Below, one piece after another: positions 8,539-17,150 of a DNA stretch of 35,827 nucleotides. The position numbers and the translations under genes are program-made. The DNA lies in NCBI GenBank assembly GCA_018065205.1, contig JAGHTR010000066.1, positions 1 through 35,827 on the forward strand, given 5' to 3'. Source of the DNA: Candidatus Colicola caccequi. GTDB taxonomy: Bacteria; Bacteroidota; Bacteroidia; Bacteroidales; Paludibacteraceae. Every line of letters begins with the position of its first letter. The first letter of the stretch is position 1. The notes below the pieces were generated by a model. The model saw nothing but the letters and a program-made list of their open reading frames with translations, searched no databases and was not told where the DNA came from.

Positions 8539-9471
8539 TTAGTTATTATCTGTCTGCAAAAAATTAATGATTACTAGAGAGGCCATCGCTTCAACTATAG
8601 GAAGAGCTCGAAGAGCAATACAAGCATCATGCCGACCATTATAGCATTGTGTAATGGAGGATGCCGGTTTGAAAGCGCAACGAAACGAGATAGGTAATCC
8701 ATTGGTAATCCCCCCCTCTATACCACCGGAAGATGGACAAGGTATTTCACTATGGGCATAGAGGTCACTTCCGTGTTTAGACATATCGAAGCCTGTTCCA
8801 TATTCAAACCCTTTGCAACCATTGATGCTTAGCATCGCTGCGGCTAAGTGACTTTGTAACTTGTCAAAGATAGGTTCTCCTATTCCCGCTTTAACTCCTG
8901 TAATGATACATTGTACAATACCACCGATGCTATCACCTGCTTTTTGTGTGGCAGCCAATAGCGATTCAAAGCATTCACTGCGTGTTTCTAAACCGACTTG
9001 TATGACTTGTGCTTGGATAGTGATACCCTGCTTCTCTAGTTGCTGTTTTGCTATAGCCCCTGCTACGACACGTGAGGCGGTTTCTCGGGCAGAAGCTCGT
9101 CCTCCGCCGCGCCAGTCACGGATGCCGTACTTGACTTGATAGGTGTAATCGGCATGCCCGGGGCGATAATGATTCTTCATCCATTCATAGTCTTCCGGCC
9201 GAATATCTGTGTTGCGAATGATAAACGCGATTGGTGTACCTAATGTTACTCCATCCATTACACCGCTTAGCCACTCTACTTCATCTGCCTCGTTTTTGGC
9301 TCGCGGAGAGGTGCCGACGGCTTGTTTACCACTGCGACGGAGTATTTCGGATCTTACCAAGTCAAGATTAATATGCAACCCGGCAGGGACACCATCTAAT
9401 ACTCCACCGATAGCCTTGCCGTGCGATTCACCAAAACTTGTAAAGGTCCATTTTTCTCCAAAAAAGTTCAT
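8539..9471 (-). CDS. aroC: Chorismate synthase (short form)
   Basis: 310 residues from the ATG at 9469-9471. The open frame continues to 9492, but the promoter's -7 box (9490-9497) overlaps that start, so the internal MNFFG start is right. Visible motifs are FTSFGESHGKAIGG (His17), RPGHADYTY (His106), WRGGGRASARETASRV, and the C-terminal GRHDACIALRALPIVEAMA. It converts EPSP to chorismate with reduced FMN, the last shared aromatic step. Relatives are about 350-360 residues. Here two loops are shortened: before SSGGIEGGITNG, and between the FRCAFKP segment and GRHDA, where about 20 residues are missing. Catalytic histidines remain, so it is probably active. Confidence 0.95.
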   Translation of the reverse strand: MNFFGEKWTFTSFGESHGKAIGGVLDGVPAGLHINLDLVRSEILRRSGKQAVGTSPRAKNEADEVEWLSGVMDGVTLGTPIAFIIRNTDIRPEDYEWMKNHYRPGHADYTYQVKYGIRDWRGGGRASARETASRVVAGAIAKQQLEKQGITIQAQVIQVGLETRSECFESLLAATQKAGDSIGGIVQCIITGVKAGIGEPIFDKLQSHLAAAMLSINGCKGFEYGTGFDMSKHGSDLYAHSEIPCPSSGGIEGGITNGLPISFRCAFKPASSITQCYNGRHDACIALRALPIVEAMASLVIINFLQTDNN

Positions 9472-9489
9472 TGTGCACTTATTTTTCCG

Positions 9490-9520
9490 CAAAATTACAA
9501 ATAAATTTGCATATCTGCAA
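9490..9520 (-). promoter_or_regulatory. Promoter for aroC-polyprenyl synthase
   Basis: On the reverse strand, TTG (9518-9520) is followed after 20 bases by TAATTTTG (9497-9490). The leader to the aroC ATG is about 15 bases. Its -33 region interlocks with that of the divergent promoter at 9507-9537. Confidence 0.8.
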
Positions 9521-9537
9521 ATATTTTAGTAACTTTG
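9507..9537 (+). promoter_or_regulatory. Promoter for the rightward PCMD-GT2-aroA operon
   Basis: TTG (9507-9509), 20 bases, TAACTTTG (9530-9537), then GCAGCG. The leader to the next ATG is about 40 bases. Confidence 0.85.
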
Positions 9538-9580
9538 CAGCGTTTTCCGATATTATGAAGTAAAATAGCAGCGAATTGTG

Positions 9581-10543
9581 ATGAAAAGAATGCAAAAGAG
9601 TATCTTAATCGTAGGATTTTTGTTAGTATCTTGTATATGCTCTCGTGCTGAACGTGTGGAGTTGATTCCGTATGGAGATATGGATTCGTGGGTGACACGA
9701 TATATCCAAGAATCAAAGATGCTTTCGGGTAAAACTGTTACTATTTATGCGATTGGTCCAACAGATACAATTTGGACGACGGCTCCCTTTGATTATACTA
9801 AGTCCGGTAATCCTTGGTCGGTTAGTAATGCATATGCTCGTGTTTTGGGCATGGATAAGGCAAGTGGTACAACTCGTCCGGAGCGCAGAGGCGATGGTTG
9901 GTGTGCTCGAATGGACTGTAAGTTAGAGGTAGTGCAGGCGCTTAAATTAGATGTAAAGGTGCAGATTGCCGGTACTATTTTTATTGGATATACATACGAG
10001 CCAGTGCCTCTTAAGGGTGTAAGTGATCCGTATAGTGTGGTTGAGATGGGACGACCTTATACCCGCCATCCCAAGGCTATTCAATTGGATTATAAGGCAA
10101 AAGTGGATGAGAGTAATGTTATCATGCGTGCTACGGGCGTCGGCATAGTTAAGAAAATGCAAGGTCGCGACTGCGCTGAAGTGTATGCCTATTTGCAGCA
10201 TCGTTGGGAAGAAAATGGTAAGGTTTATGCTACACGCGTTGCCACGGCATATGAACGTATATGGAATGATGTGCCGACTTGGCAGAATAATCATCGTATT
10301 CCATTTCGCTATGGCGATATTACACAGCAACCTAATTATAAAGATTATGAGGGGTTGAATGTGCATAACTTTAAAGCAAAAAATGCTGATGGTAAAATGG
10401 TGAAGGTGAATGAAGTAGGGTATAGTAACGATAAGCCGACACACTTAGTGTTGATGATTTCATCCGGTTGCTATCCTGCTTTTACCGGACATGATGGTAA
10501 TACTCTATGGGTAGATAATGTATCGTTAGTTTACGAAGAATAG
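9581..10543 (+). CDS. Secreted protein with PCMD-like (carbohydrate-associated) domain
   Basis: 320 residues from ATG 9581; GTG 9578 is a possible earlier start. An N-terminal signal (SILIVGFLLVSCICSRA) directs export, and the Cys in it could be a lipobox, though a weak one. The rest is a beta-rich domain ending in THLVLMISSGCYPAFTGHDG then TLWVDNVSLVYEE. That ending resembles the PCMD (putative carbohydrate metabolism domain) or DUF4493-linked lectin-like fold of Bacteroidetes surface proteins. It may bind glycans at the cell surface; no catalytic residues are recognisable. It is the first gene after its own promoter and is followed five bases later by a glycosyltransferase gene. Confidence 0.72.
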   Translation: MKRMQKSILIVGFLLVSCICSRAERVELIPYGDMDSWVTRYIQESKMLSGKTVTIYAIGPTDTIWTTAPFDYTKSGNPWSVSNAYARVLGMDKASGTTRPERRGDGWCARMDCKLEVVQALKLDVKVQIAGTIFIGYTYEPVPLKGVSDPYSVVEMGRPYTRHPKAIQLDYKAKVDESNVIMRATGVGIVKKMQGRDCAEVYAYLQHRWEENGKVYATRVATAYERIWNDVPTWQNNHRIPFRYGDITQQPNYKDYEGLNVHNFKAKNADGKMVKVNEVGYSNDKPTHLVLMISSGCYPAFTGHDGNTLWVDNVSLVYEE

Positions 10544-10548
10544 TCATA

Positions 10549-11715
10549 ATGGCAATGTATTGGCATGACATATCAATGTTGGATTATGGTTTGGCTGGGG
10601 CACTAGTCATTCTATTCTTGTATCAAGTGTATTTTTATGCACGTTACATTGCGGGAGTGAATAGATGGCGTCGCCGTAATGCAAAACCATTGGAGGTAAA
10701 GGATGAACAATTGCCTGGGGTATCGGTGATTGTGGCAGCTCGCAATGAGGAACAAAATTTAACAACGTTTTTGCCTGCACTCTTAGGACAGGACTATCCC
10801 AACTATGAGGTCATCGTGGTAAATGATGGTTCGGAAGATAATACAGAAGCCGTGCTTAGCGATTATACACATAAGTATAGCCATTTGCATATTACATTTG
10901 TGCCAGTTGAAGCTCGTGTCACATCTAGTAAAAAACTGGCGTTGACTTTAGCTGTCAAGGCTGCCCATAATGAGTTCCTGTTGTTCACAGATGCCGATTG
11001 TGTGCCGGAGTCCAACCAATGGATTAGAGAAATGATAGCACCAATGATAGGCGATAATGCAGAACAGCGCAAGGTGGTATTGGGGTATAGTCCATATTTC
11101 TCCGATGATAATGCTGTTAATCAAATCATACGTTACGATACCTTATTTTGTGGCTTACAATACTTAGGTATGGCATATAGCGGTCACCCATATATGGGGG
11201 TAGGACGAAACTTACTTTACCGTAAATCTATGTTTATGGAACGGAATGGTTTCTATGGTTTATTGGCTTTCCGCTCCGGCGATGACGATTTGTTTGTTAA
11301 TCGCGTAGCCACCAAACAGAATACAGTTATTGTGGCTTCGTCTAATAGCTTAAGTTGGTCCTTGCCTAAAACGACCTTTGCGGAGTGGGTTGTTCAGAAA
11401 CGTCGTCACTTAAGTGTCTCGCCATTCTATAAACCAGCTACTCGTCGTCGATTGGGATTAGAGCCTCTTACACGTGGATTGTGGTACTTGACGGTTGTGT
11501 TATGTTTTGTGCTTGGTAGCGCTTGGACGATGGCTTTGGCTTGGTTGCTGTTGGTGATTAGATTGTTAATACAAATGGGCATTATTAATAAAGCCGCTCG
11601 CCGATTTGGTGAAAAAACTTATGGGTTAGAGGTGATGTGGTATGATATATTACTGCCTGTGTTCACGGCCTTTTTGCTTTCTACCCAACCTAAGAATAGC
11701 ACCCGTTGCTGGTAA
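10549..11715 (+). CDS. Family 2 glycosyltransferase, membrane-bound
   Basis: 388 residues. One N-terminal membrane helix (about 13-33) precedes a cytosolic GT-A domain: SVIVAARNEEQNL (58-70), VIVVNDGSEDNTE (88-100), FTDADCVPES with the metal-binding DAD (148-150), FRSGDDDLFVNR with the catalytic acid region (241-252) and a QKRRHLS (283-289) variant of the QxxRW motif. At least two hydrophobic helices close the C terminus. It would move an activated sugar onto a lipid or growing polysaccharide; donor and acceptor are unknown. It sits in a tight rightward operon whose last gene carries a second, shortened GT2 domain that may be a relative. Confidence 0.88.
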   Translation: MAMYWHDISMLDYGLAGALVILFLYQVYFYARYIAGVNRWRRRNAKPLEVKDEQLPGVSVIVAARNEEQNLTTFLPALLGQDYPNYEVIVVNDGSEDNTEAVLSDYTHKYSHLHITFVPVEARVTSSKKLALTLAVKAAHNEFLLFTDADCVPESNQWIREMIAPMIGDNAEQRKVVLGYSPYFSDDNAVNQIIRYDTLFCGLQYLGMAYSGHPYMGVGRNLLYRKSMFMERNGFYGLLAFRSGDDDLFVNRVATKQNTVIVASSNSLSWSLPKTTFAEWVVQKRRHLSVSPFYKPATRRRLGLEPLTRGLWYLTVVLCFVLGSAWTMALAWLLLVIRLLIQMGIINKAARRFGEKTYGLEVMWYDILLPVFTAFLLSTQPKNSTRCW

Positions 11716-11748
11716 ACGATAATTATATTTTTAAAAGACTATATTATT

Positions 11749-12054
11749 ATGGAAGAGCAGAAATTAAACATTAATTTAACTCCCGAGATGGCGGAAGGCA
11801 TATATGCTAATTTAGCTATTATAGCCCATAGTTCGTCGGAGTTTGTGGTGGATTTTGTCCGTATGATGCCAGGACTGAAACAAGCTAACGTTAAATCACG
11901 CATTATTTTGACGCCGGAGCATGCTAAAAAATTGCTTTTTGCGCTGCAAGATAATGTGGCTAAATATGAAAAACAATTTGGTAAAATCCAAATCAATGGT
12001 ACTCCAACACCGGGTAGCACTATTCCAATGAGTTTCGGTGGCGGAGAGGCATAA
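11749..12054 (+). CDS. DUF3467 family small protein
   Basis: 101 residues, acidic to neutral, no signal. The sequence MEEQKLNINLTPEMAEGIY, ANLAIIAHSSSEFVVDFVRM, and ILTPEHAKKLLFALQDNVAKYE matches the conserved pattern of DUF3467, a small cytoplasmic family widespread in Bacteroidetes with unknown function. It lies 33 bases after the glycosyltransferase in an A/T-rich leader. No partner is evident from context. Confidence 0.85.
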   Translation: MEEQKLNINLTPEMAEGIYANLAIIAHSSSEFVVDFVRMMPGLKQANVKSRIILTPEHAKKLLFALQDNVAKYEKQFGKIQINGTPTPGSTIPMSFGGGEA

Positions 12055-12085
12055 GTCAATTATTAACCTATTAAATAATACAATT

Positions 12086-12961
12086 ATGAAAACATTCCCA
12101 GCCAGTCAGTTGATTATCAATGCAGATGGTTCTGCTTTTCACCTTCATTTGAAACCAGAGTTTTTGGCCGACAAGATTATTCTTGTTGGTGACCAAGACC
12201 GCGTTAATATGGTTGCTTCTTTCTTTGATGAAGGCAGTATAGAGTGCGACGTGCAAAGTCGTGAGTTCCACACCATTACCGGTAAATACAAAGGTAAACG
12301 AATCTCTTGTATCTCCACAGGTATCGGTACCGACAACTGCGATATCGTGATGAACGAGATTGATGCATTGGCTAATATTGATTTTGCTACTCGTCAAGAG
12401 AAAGCCGAGAAACGCCATTTGGAACTGATTCGTATCGGAACGTGTGGAGGTATGCAAGAGGATATCCCATTGGGCACATTCTTGGTTAGTCAAAAAAGTA
12501 TTGGTTTTGATGGTGTGTTAGCTTTCTATAAGGATCGCGATAAGATTGCAGATCTCGGTTTTGAAAAGGCTCTTGTAGACTTTATCCACTATCCGGAGAA
12601 GGCTGCTCGTCCATACGTTGTTTCTGCTAACCCTGAATTGGTAAATCGTATTGCAGGTACCGACATGATGCGTGGTTGCACTATTGCTGCTAACGGTTTC
12701 TATGGCCCACAAGGTCGTGTTTTGCGTGTAGATTTGGCTGTGCCTGATATCAATGAACGTATTACGGACTTCCGATATGAAGGTCAACGCATTACTAACT
12801 ACGAAATGGAAGGTAGTTGCATCGCCGGCTTGGCTCTACATATGGGGCATAAAGCGATGACTGTTTGCTGCGTTATTGCTCAGCGTAAAGTAGAGGCTGC
12901 CAATACCGATTACAAACCAAGAATTAAGGAATTAGTTCGTACCGTTTTGGAACGTTATTAA
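12086..12961 (+). CDS. Nucleoside phosphorylase (uridine phosphorylase-like)
   Basis: 291 residues from the ATG at 12086. The open frame runs back into the DUF3467 gene, but the N-terminal family match begins only after this ATG. PNP/UDP family motifs are present: IILVGDQDRVNMV, CISTGIGTDNCDIVM for phosphate and ribose, LIRIGTCGGMQ, and TNYEMEGSCIAGLA with the ribose-contacting Met-Glu. It would split a nucleoside with phosphate to a base and ribose-1-phosphate for salvage. Uridine is the best guess from overall likeness, but purine substrates are not excluded. The next gene starts one base after the stop. Confidence 0.9.
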   Translation: MKTFPASQLIINADGSAFHLHLKPEFLADKIILVGDQDRVNMVASFFDEGSIECDVQSREFHTITGKYKGKRISCISTGIGTDNCDIVMNEIDALANIDFATRQEKAEKRHLELIRIGTCGGMQEDIPLGTFLVSQKSIGFDGVLAFYKDRDKIADLGFEKALVDFIHYPEKAARPYVVSANPELVNRIAGTDMMRGCTIAANGFYGPQGRVLRVDLAVPDINERITDFRYEGQRITNYEMEGSCIAGLALHMGHKAMTVCCVIAQRKVEAANTDYKPRIKELVRTVLERY

Positions 12962-12962
12962 T

Positions 12963-14951
12963 ATGAAACATACTATTTTTTGCTTGTTATCTGGTGTGAT
13001 GCTTCTAGCATCATGCCAGAAGCAAGCTGATTTTTCTTATTCAGTGGATCGTTTCTACGACATAGAAGTTTTGCGCTATCAAGTGCCGGGTTTTGAGCAG
13101 TTAACCTTGCCTCAAAAGACATTGGTTTATTACTTAACTGAGGCGGCTTTGCAAGGGCGAGACATATTGTTTGATCAGAATGGTCGGTATAACTTGCGTA
13201 TCCGTCGTACTTTAGAGGCTTTATATACGCAGTATCCGTATGCTAAAGATTCCGAGGAATACCAACAGCTGGAGAACTACCTCAAACGAGTTTGGTTCAG
13301 CAATGGTATTCATCATCATTATAGTTCGGATAAGTTTCTGCCGGAATTTACCCAAGAGTGGTTCGTAGAAGCCTGTGCGGCCGCACGTGTGTACTATGAC
13401 GAGGCTATTCTGCCCGTTATGTTTGATCCGACTGTTATGCCTAAACGCACCACGCAAGCTGACGGAGTGGATTTAGTGTTAGAATCAGCCGGTAATTACT
13501 ATGGTGAGGGCGTGACTCAAGCTGAAGCTGAGGTTTGGTATGATAGCCATAAGGACACATCTGACGAACCTCTTTGGATAGGTTTGAATAGTCAGTTGTG
13601 TAAGGACTCAACAGGTGCTATCTACGAGCGAGTGTACAAAGTGGGTGGTTTATATGGATCGGCTTTGGAAAAGGTTAATTACTGGTTAGAGAAAGCTCTG
13701 TCGGTAGCCGAGACGGATGAGCAACGCGAGGTTATCGCGCATCTCATTGAATTTAACCGCTCAGGAAACTTGCGCTCTTTCAATGCTTATTGTATTGCTT
13801 GGGTAAAGGATTTACAAAGTAAGGTAGATTTCGTGAATGGCTTCACGGAGACTTATACAGACCCATTAGGTATCACCGGAACGTGGGAGTCCTTGGTTAA
13901 TTTCAAGGACGAGGAAGCTACTCGCCGCACCGAGATTATTTCGGCTAATGCGCAATGGTTTGAGGACCATTCAACCACGGCTCCTATATATAAAAAGGAG
14001 GAGGTGAAAGGCGTGAGTGCCAAAGTGATTACGGCTGCTATTCTAGCCGGTGATTGCTATCCTGCAACCCCTATTGGTATCAATCTGCCCAATGCTAATT
14101 GGATTAGAAAAGCCTATGGGTCAAAATCCGTGACAATTGATAACTTAGTGCAAGCATACAATGAGTCTGCTAAAGGGAATGGCTTTAATGAGGAGTTTAT
14201 GATTGATGATGATATTCGTCAACTCTATGAACAATATGGAGCCCGTTGTGGTGACTTACATACTGATTTACATGAGTGTGTTGGGCATGGCTCCGGTAAA
14301 TTGATGCCGGGCGTAAGCAAGGATGCACTCAAGGAACATGCTTCCACGATTGAGGAAACGCGAGCAGACCTCTTTGCTTTGTATTTCTTAGGTGATGCTA
14401 AGTTGGTTGAGTTAGGACTATTGCCCAATTCGGAGGCGTATAAGGCAGCCTATTACCAACAGATAATGAATGGTTTAATGACTCAATTAGTGCGTATTGA
14501 ACCCGGCAAGGACATAGAGGAAGCACATATGCGTAATCGTCAACTCATTGCAGCATGGGTATATGATCACTGTGAAAACGGCGAGATGGCTATTGTTGAG
14601 AAGGATGGCAAGCATTATTTGCAAATCAATGACTACGAAGGTGTGCGCCGAGTGGTTGGCGATATGTTAGCAGAAATACAACGTATTACTTCTGAGGGAG
14701 ATTATCTTGCCGCAAAACAATTGGTGGAGACTTATGCCGTGAAGGTGGATCAGAGTCTGCATCAAGAGATGTTAACACGTTATGCAGCATTGAATTTGGC
14801 TCCATATAAAGGTTTTGTCAATCCTGTTTATCACGCTATTTATGATAGAAAGGGTAATATAAAGGATGTCAAAATTGATTATTCGGAGAATTATGTGGCA
14901 CAGCACTTGCGTTATAGCAATGACTATTCCAATTTGCCGGATATCAACTGA
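12963..14951 (+). CDS. Dipeptidyl peptidase III (M49), lipoprotein
   Basis: 662 residues. A lipoprotein signal (LLSGVMLLASC, Cys18) suggests membrane anchoring after export. The M49 zinc motif HECVGH (437-442) and the second ligand region EETRAD (464-469) are both present, as are the family blocks around AKVITAAILAGDCYPATPIG and LPNANWIRKAYGSKSV (about 353-390). DPP III removes dipeptides from the N terminus of short peptides. The length is normal for bacterial M49 enzymes. In Bacteroidetes these exported copies probably take part in peptide feeding. It is embedded in the operon with one and three bases to its neighbours. Confidence 0.93.
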   Translation: MKHTIFCLLSGVMLLASCQKQADFSYSVDRFYDIEVLRYQVPGFEQLTLPQKTLVYYLTEAALQGRDILFDQNGRYNLRIRRTLEALYTQYPYAKDSEEYQQLENYLKRVWFSNGIHHHYSSDKFLPEFTQEWFVEACAAARVYYDEAILPVMFDPTVMPKRTTQADGVDLVLESAGNYYGEGVTQAEAEVWYDSHKDTSDEPLWIGLNSQLCKDSTGAIYERVYKVGGLYGSALEKVNYWLEKALSVAETDEQREVIAHLIEFNRSGNLRSFNAYCIAWVKDLQSKVDFVNGFTETYTDPLGITGTWESLVNFKDEEATRRTEIISANAQWFEDHSTTAPIYKKEEVKGVSAKVITAAILAGDCYPATPIGINLPNANWIRKAYGSKSVTIDNLVQAYNESAKGNGFNEEFMIDDDIRQLYEQYGARCGDLHTDLHECVGHGSGKLMPGVSKDALKEHASTIEETRADLFALYFLGDAKLVELGLLPNSEAYKAAYYQQIMNGLMTQLVRIEPGKDIEEAHMRNRQLIAAWVYDHCENGEMAIVEKDGKHYLQINDYEGVRRVVGDMLAEIQRITSEGDYLAAKQLVETYAVKVDQSLHQEMLTRYAALNLAPYKGFVNPVYHAIYDRKGNIKDVKIDYSENYVAQHLRYSNDYSNLPDIN

Positions 14952-14954
14952 TAG

Positions 14955-16727
14955 ATGATTTCAATTGACTTACCCATATCAAAGAGTATAGCTAATCGTC
15001 GATTGATTATTCAAGCAATGCATGGTGACCCCCTAATGGAGGTCACTTGTGCTATGCCGGATGATGTGCGGCTATTACATGATGCTTTGGGGCAACTTCG
15101 CCAAGTTCAACAAGGGCAATCCATTACAATAGACTGCCATAACTGTGGCACGGCGATGCGATTCCTTACGGCTTATTGCGCACAATTAGACGGGTATGAG
15201 GTAGTGCTAACCGGAGATAACCGTATGTATGAACGCCCCATTCAACAAGAGGTGGAGGCTTTGCATCAATGTGGGGCGCAAATAATGTATATAGACAAGG
15301 ACGGTTTTCCGCCTTTGCGTATAGTGGGCACTAAGTTACTTCGTCATAAAGTAACTATCCAACGGCCATTATCTACGCAGTTTATTTCAGCACTGCTGCT
15401 GATTGGTATAGAAGTGACAACAGATGTGCAGTCTCCATATATCTCAATGACTCAACAAATGCAGAAGGGGTATGATACGATGGAACGCGATTGGTCTGCT
15501 GCTGCTTTTTGGTATGAGTACGTGGCCTTGCATGGTGGAGAAGTGTTACTGAATGAATTGCAACCGGATTCGTTGCAAGGAGATAGGGTGGTGGCCGACC
15601 TATTTCGAGCATTGGGTGTGGAGACCTATTTTATAAATGCGGGTGCGCGCATCGTGCGCGAGCACGCAACGGATAAGAGTCTTTTGCAGGTAGATTTTCG
15701 TTGCTGCCCAGATCTTTATCCGGCTGTTGCAATTACTTGTCGCCAACTGCATAAACCTTTGCAAGCAACTGGTACGGATGCATTACCTTATAAAGAATCC
15801 AATCGGTTGGAGTCTGTGGCACAATCGCTCCCTAATGCAGATCATCGCGTGGCGATGGCCTTATTAGCAGCAGATTTACCGTGTGATGATACGGATTGTA
15901 TCACCAAGTCCTATCCGCTATTTAGTCAACAACTAAATAAAATAAAGCAAATAAGTCATACCCAATCAACCTATCCGTTCACCATTGTTATTCCTCGTCG
16001 AGGCATCAATGATGATAACTTAGGTAAGAAGTATGCCTTGCGTCAATTGATTAGTGCTGCTACCACGGATTATATTTGGATGATGGACGATGATGTGCAG
16101 CCTTCGGTAGCGTCTAAATGGGATAGATTGAAGTTGTCAGGTGCAGATATGTACATATTGCCTTTGCGGATGCAAGGAGGTTCGTCTCTCATAGAACGGC
16201 TGCAGCAAGCAGAATATGCTGCAATGCAAGAACTGACGATGCAAACTGCTAAGAGGGGACGGGCTGTAATGTGCAGTGGTGCTAATTTGATTGTTAATAG
16301 AACACGGTGGTTGGAGGGCTATGAGGACTTGCATATTGAGATTCCTTCAGGTGACGATATGTTTGCCTTGGAGAGTTTTCGTCGTCGTGGCTTACGGATT
16401 GAAGTAATTGATGAACCGGATTATACAGCTACTATAACTGCCCATACGTCATTGCGTTCCTTATTGCGTCAACGTATGCGTTGGGCTGGTAAAGCACCGC
16501 ATTATACAGATGCCTACATTCTCCGTTGTGGATGTGCCGTGGTATTGGCTAATCTATGTCAATTAGTATGTCCACTGGTTGTTTTAATTAAATTCCCTGT
16601 TGAGTATTCACTCATCAAAAAAAGAGACCCGAAGGTCTCTTTTGGAGTAGCTTTGCTTTTAGAAGTTCTTTATCCGTTCTACGTATTACTTTGTTTAGTA
16701 GGCGGTTTGTTCCGTAAGCAATGGTAA
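14955..16727 (+). CDS. aroA: EPSP synthase fused in frame to a family 2 glycosyltransferase
   Basis: 590 residues in one uninterrupted frame. Residues 1-328 are a Bacteroidetes-type AroA: PISKSIANR, NCGTAMRFLTA, LTGDNRMYERPI, LSTQFISALLLIG, ERDWSAAAFWYEY, PDLYPAVAITC with the catalytic Asp, YKESNRLESV with the catalytic Lys-Glu, DHRVAMALL and ITKSYPLF. About 40 residues normally found between KESNR and DHRVAM are absent. Residues about 340-590 are a GT2 domain: TIVIPRRG, GKKYALRQLI, WMMDDDVQP, SGANLIVNR, IPSGDDMFALESF and LLRQRMRWAGKAP, then two membrane helices. The usual segment between the first strand and GKK, with the VDDGS motif, is missing. It ends exactly where convergent secG ends. 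Confidence 0.9.
   Translation: MISIDLPISKSIANRRLIIQAMHGDPLMEVTCAMPDDVRLLHDALGQLRQVQQGQSITIDCHNCGTAMRFLTAYCAQLDGYEVVLTGDNRMYERPIQQEVEALHQCGAQIMYIDKDGFPPLRIVGTKLLRHKVTIQRPLSTQFISALLLIGIEVTTDVQSPYISMTQQMQKGYDTMERDWSAAAFWYEYVALHGGEVLLNELQPDSLQGDRVVADLFRALGVETYFINAGARIVREHATDKSLLQVDFRCCPDLYPAVAITCRQLHKPLQATGTDALPYKESNRLESVAQSLPNADHRVAMALLAADLPCDDTDCITKSYPLFSQQLNKIKQISHTQSTYPFTIVIPRRGINDDNLGKKYALRQLISAATTDYIWMMDDDVQPSVASKWDRLKLSGADMYILPLRMQGGSSLIERLQQAEYAAMQELTMQTAKRGRAVMCSGANLIVNRTRWLEGYEDLHIEIPSGDDMFALESFRRRGLRIEVIDEPDYTATITAHTSLRSLLRQRMRWAGKAPHYTDAYILRCGCAVVLANLCQLVCPLVVLIKFPVEYSLIKKRDPKVSFGVALLLEVLYPFYVLLCLVGGLFRKQW
16617..16643 (-). terminator. secG terminator (UUCG loop) inside the 3' coding end of aroA-GT
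   Basis: A perfect 10-bp stem AAAAGAGACC/GGTCTCTTTT spans 16620-16643. Read on the reverse strand the loop is TTCG closed by C-G, and seven T follow, making a textbook intrinsic terminator 85 bases past the secG stop. On the forward strand it encodes IKKRDPKVSF of the fusion protein, 84 bases before that gene's stop. Confidence 0.85.
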
Positions 16728-17075
16728 TTATTCTGCTTGATTAGCAGCTTCTTCGCTAAAATCAGCAGCGGGAGCAGTGGGTTGTGGCAGTGCTTCAGCA
16801 GCGCGCTCAACTTGCTCAGTAATAGCGCTATCTTCAGCTGTCATTTCGCGTTGACCTTGTTTAATTCCAACGGCTAAGATGCTTAAGAAAACGATGATGC
16901 CGGCTAAGGTCCAACTTGCTTTCTCAAGGAAGTCGGTTGTCTTAGGTGCACCCATTACTTGGTTACCACTGGCAAAACCTGCAGCCAAACCTCCGCCCTT
17001 GCTGTTCTGAACCAGAACCAAGAGGATAAGCAGAATAGCTGCGATTACAATAAAAACAGTAAATAGAGTGTACAT
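16728..17075 (-). CDS. secG: Preprotein translocase subunit SecG
   Basis: 115 residues. Helix 1 (TLFTVFIVIAAILLILLVLVQ), then the signature NSKGGGLAAGFASGNQVMG, a segment reading TDFLEKASWTLAGIIVFLSIL for helix 2, and an acidic, Ala-rich C-terminal tail longer than in E. coli, as usual in Bacteroidetes. SecG is the accessory subunit of the SecYEG channel in the inner membrane. It has its own promoter (17114-17144). Its stop codon abuts the stop of the convergent aroA-GT gene with no base between, and its terminator lies inside that gene. Confidence 0.96.
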   Translation of the reverse strand: MYTLFTVFIVIAAILLILLVLVQNSKGGGLAAGFASGNQVMGAPKTTDFLEKASWTLAGIIVFLSILAVGIKQGQREMTAEDSAITEQVERAAEALPQPTAPAADFSEEAANQAE

Positions 17076-17113
17076 AGTTGTATGTTTTAATAGTTATTTT
17101 CCAAATTAGCGTG

Positions 17114-17144
17114 CAAAATTACATAAAAAATTCGATATATGCAA
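17114..17144 (-). promoter_or_regulatory. Promoter for secG
   Basis: Reverse strand: TTG (17142-17144) in TTTGCATATAT, 20 bases, TAATTTTG (17121-17114), then CACGCTAATTT. It sits in the 75 bases between lptE and secG, so secG is not only read through from lptE. Confidence 0.85.
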
Positions 17145-17150
17145 ATTTTT

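Noticed and set aside
9472-9492. Seven-codon longer AroC start
   Set aside because: It would start inside the promoter's -7 box, and relatives begin at the equivalent of MNFFG.
12038-12085. Longer start of the nucleoside phosphorylase within DUF3467
   Set aside because: The extra residues are an off-frame reading of the DUF3467 end and its leader; the family match starts at 12086.
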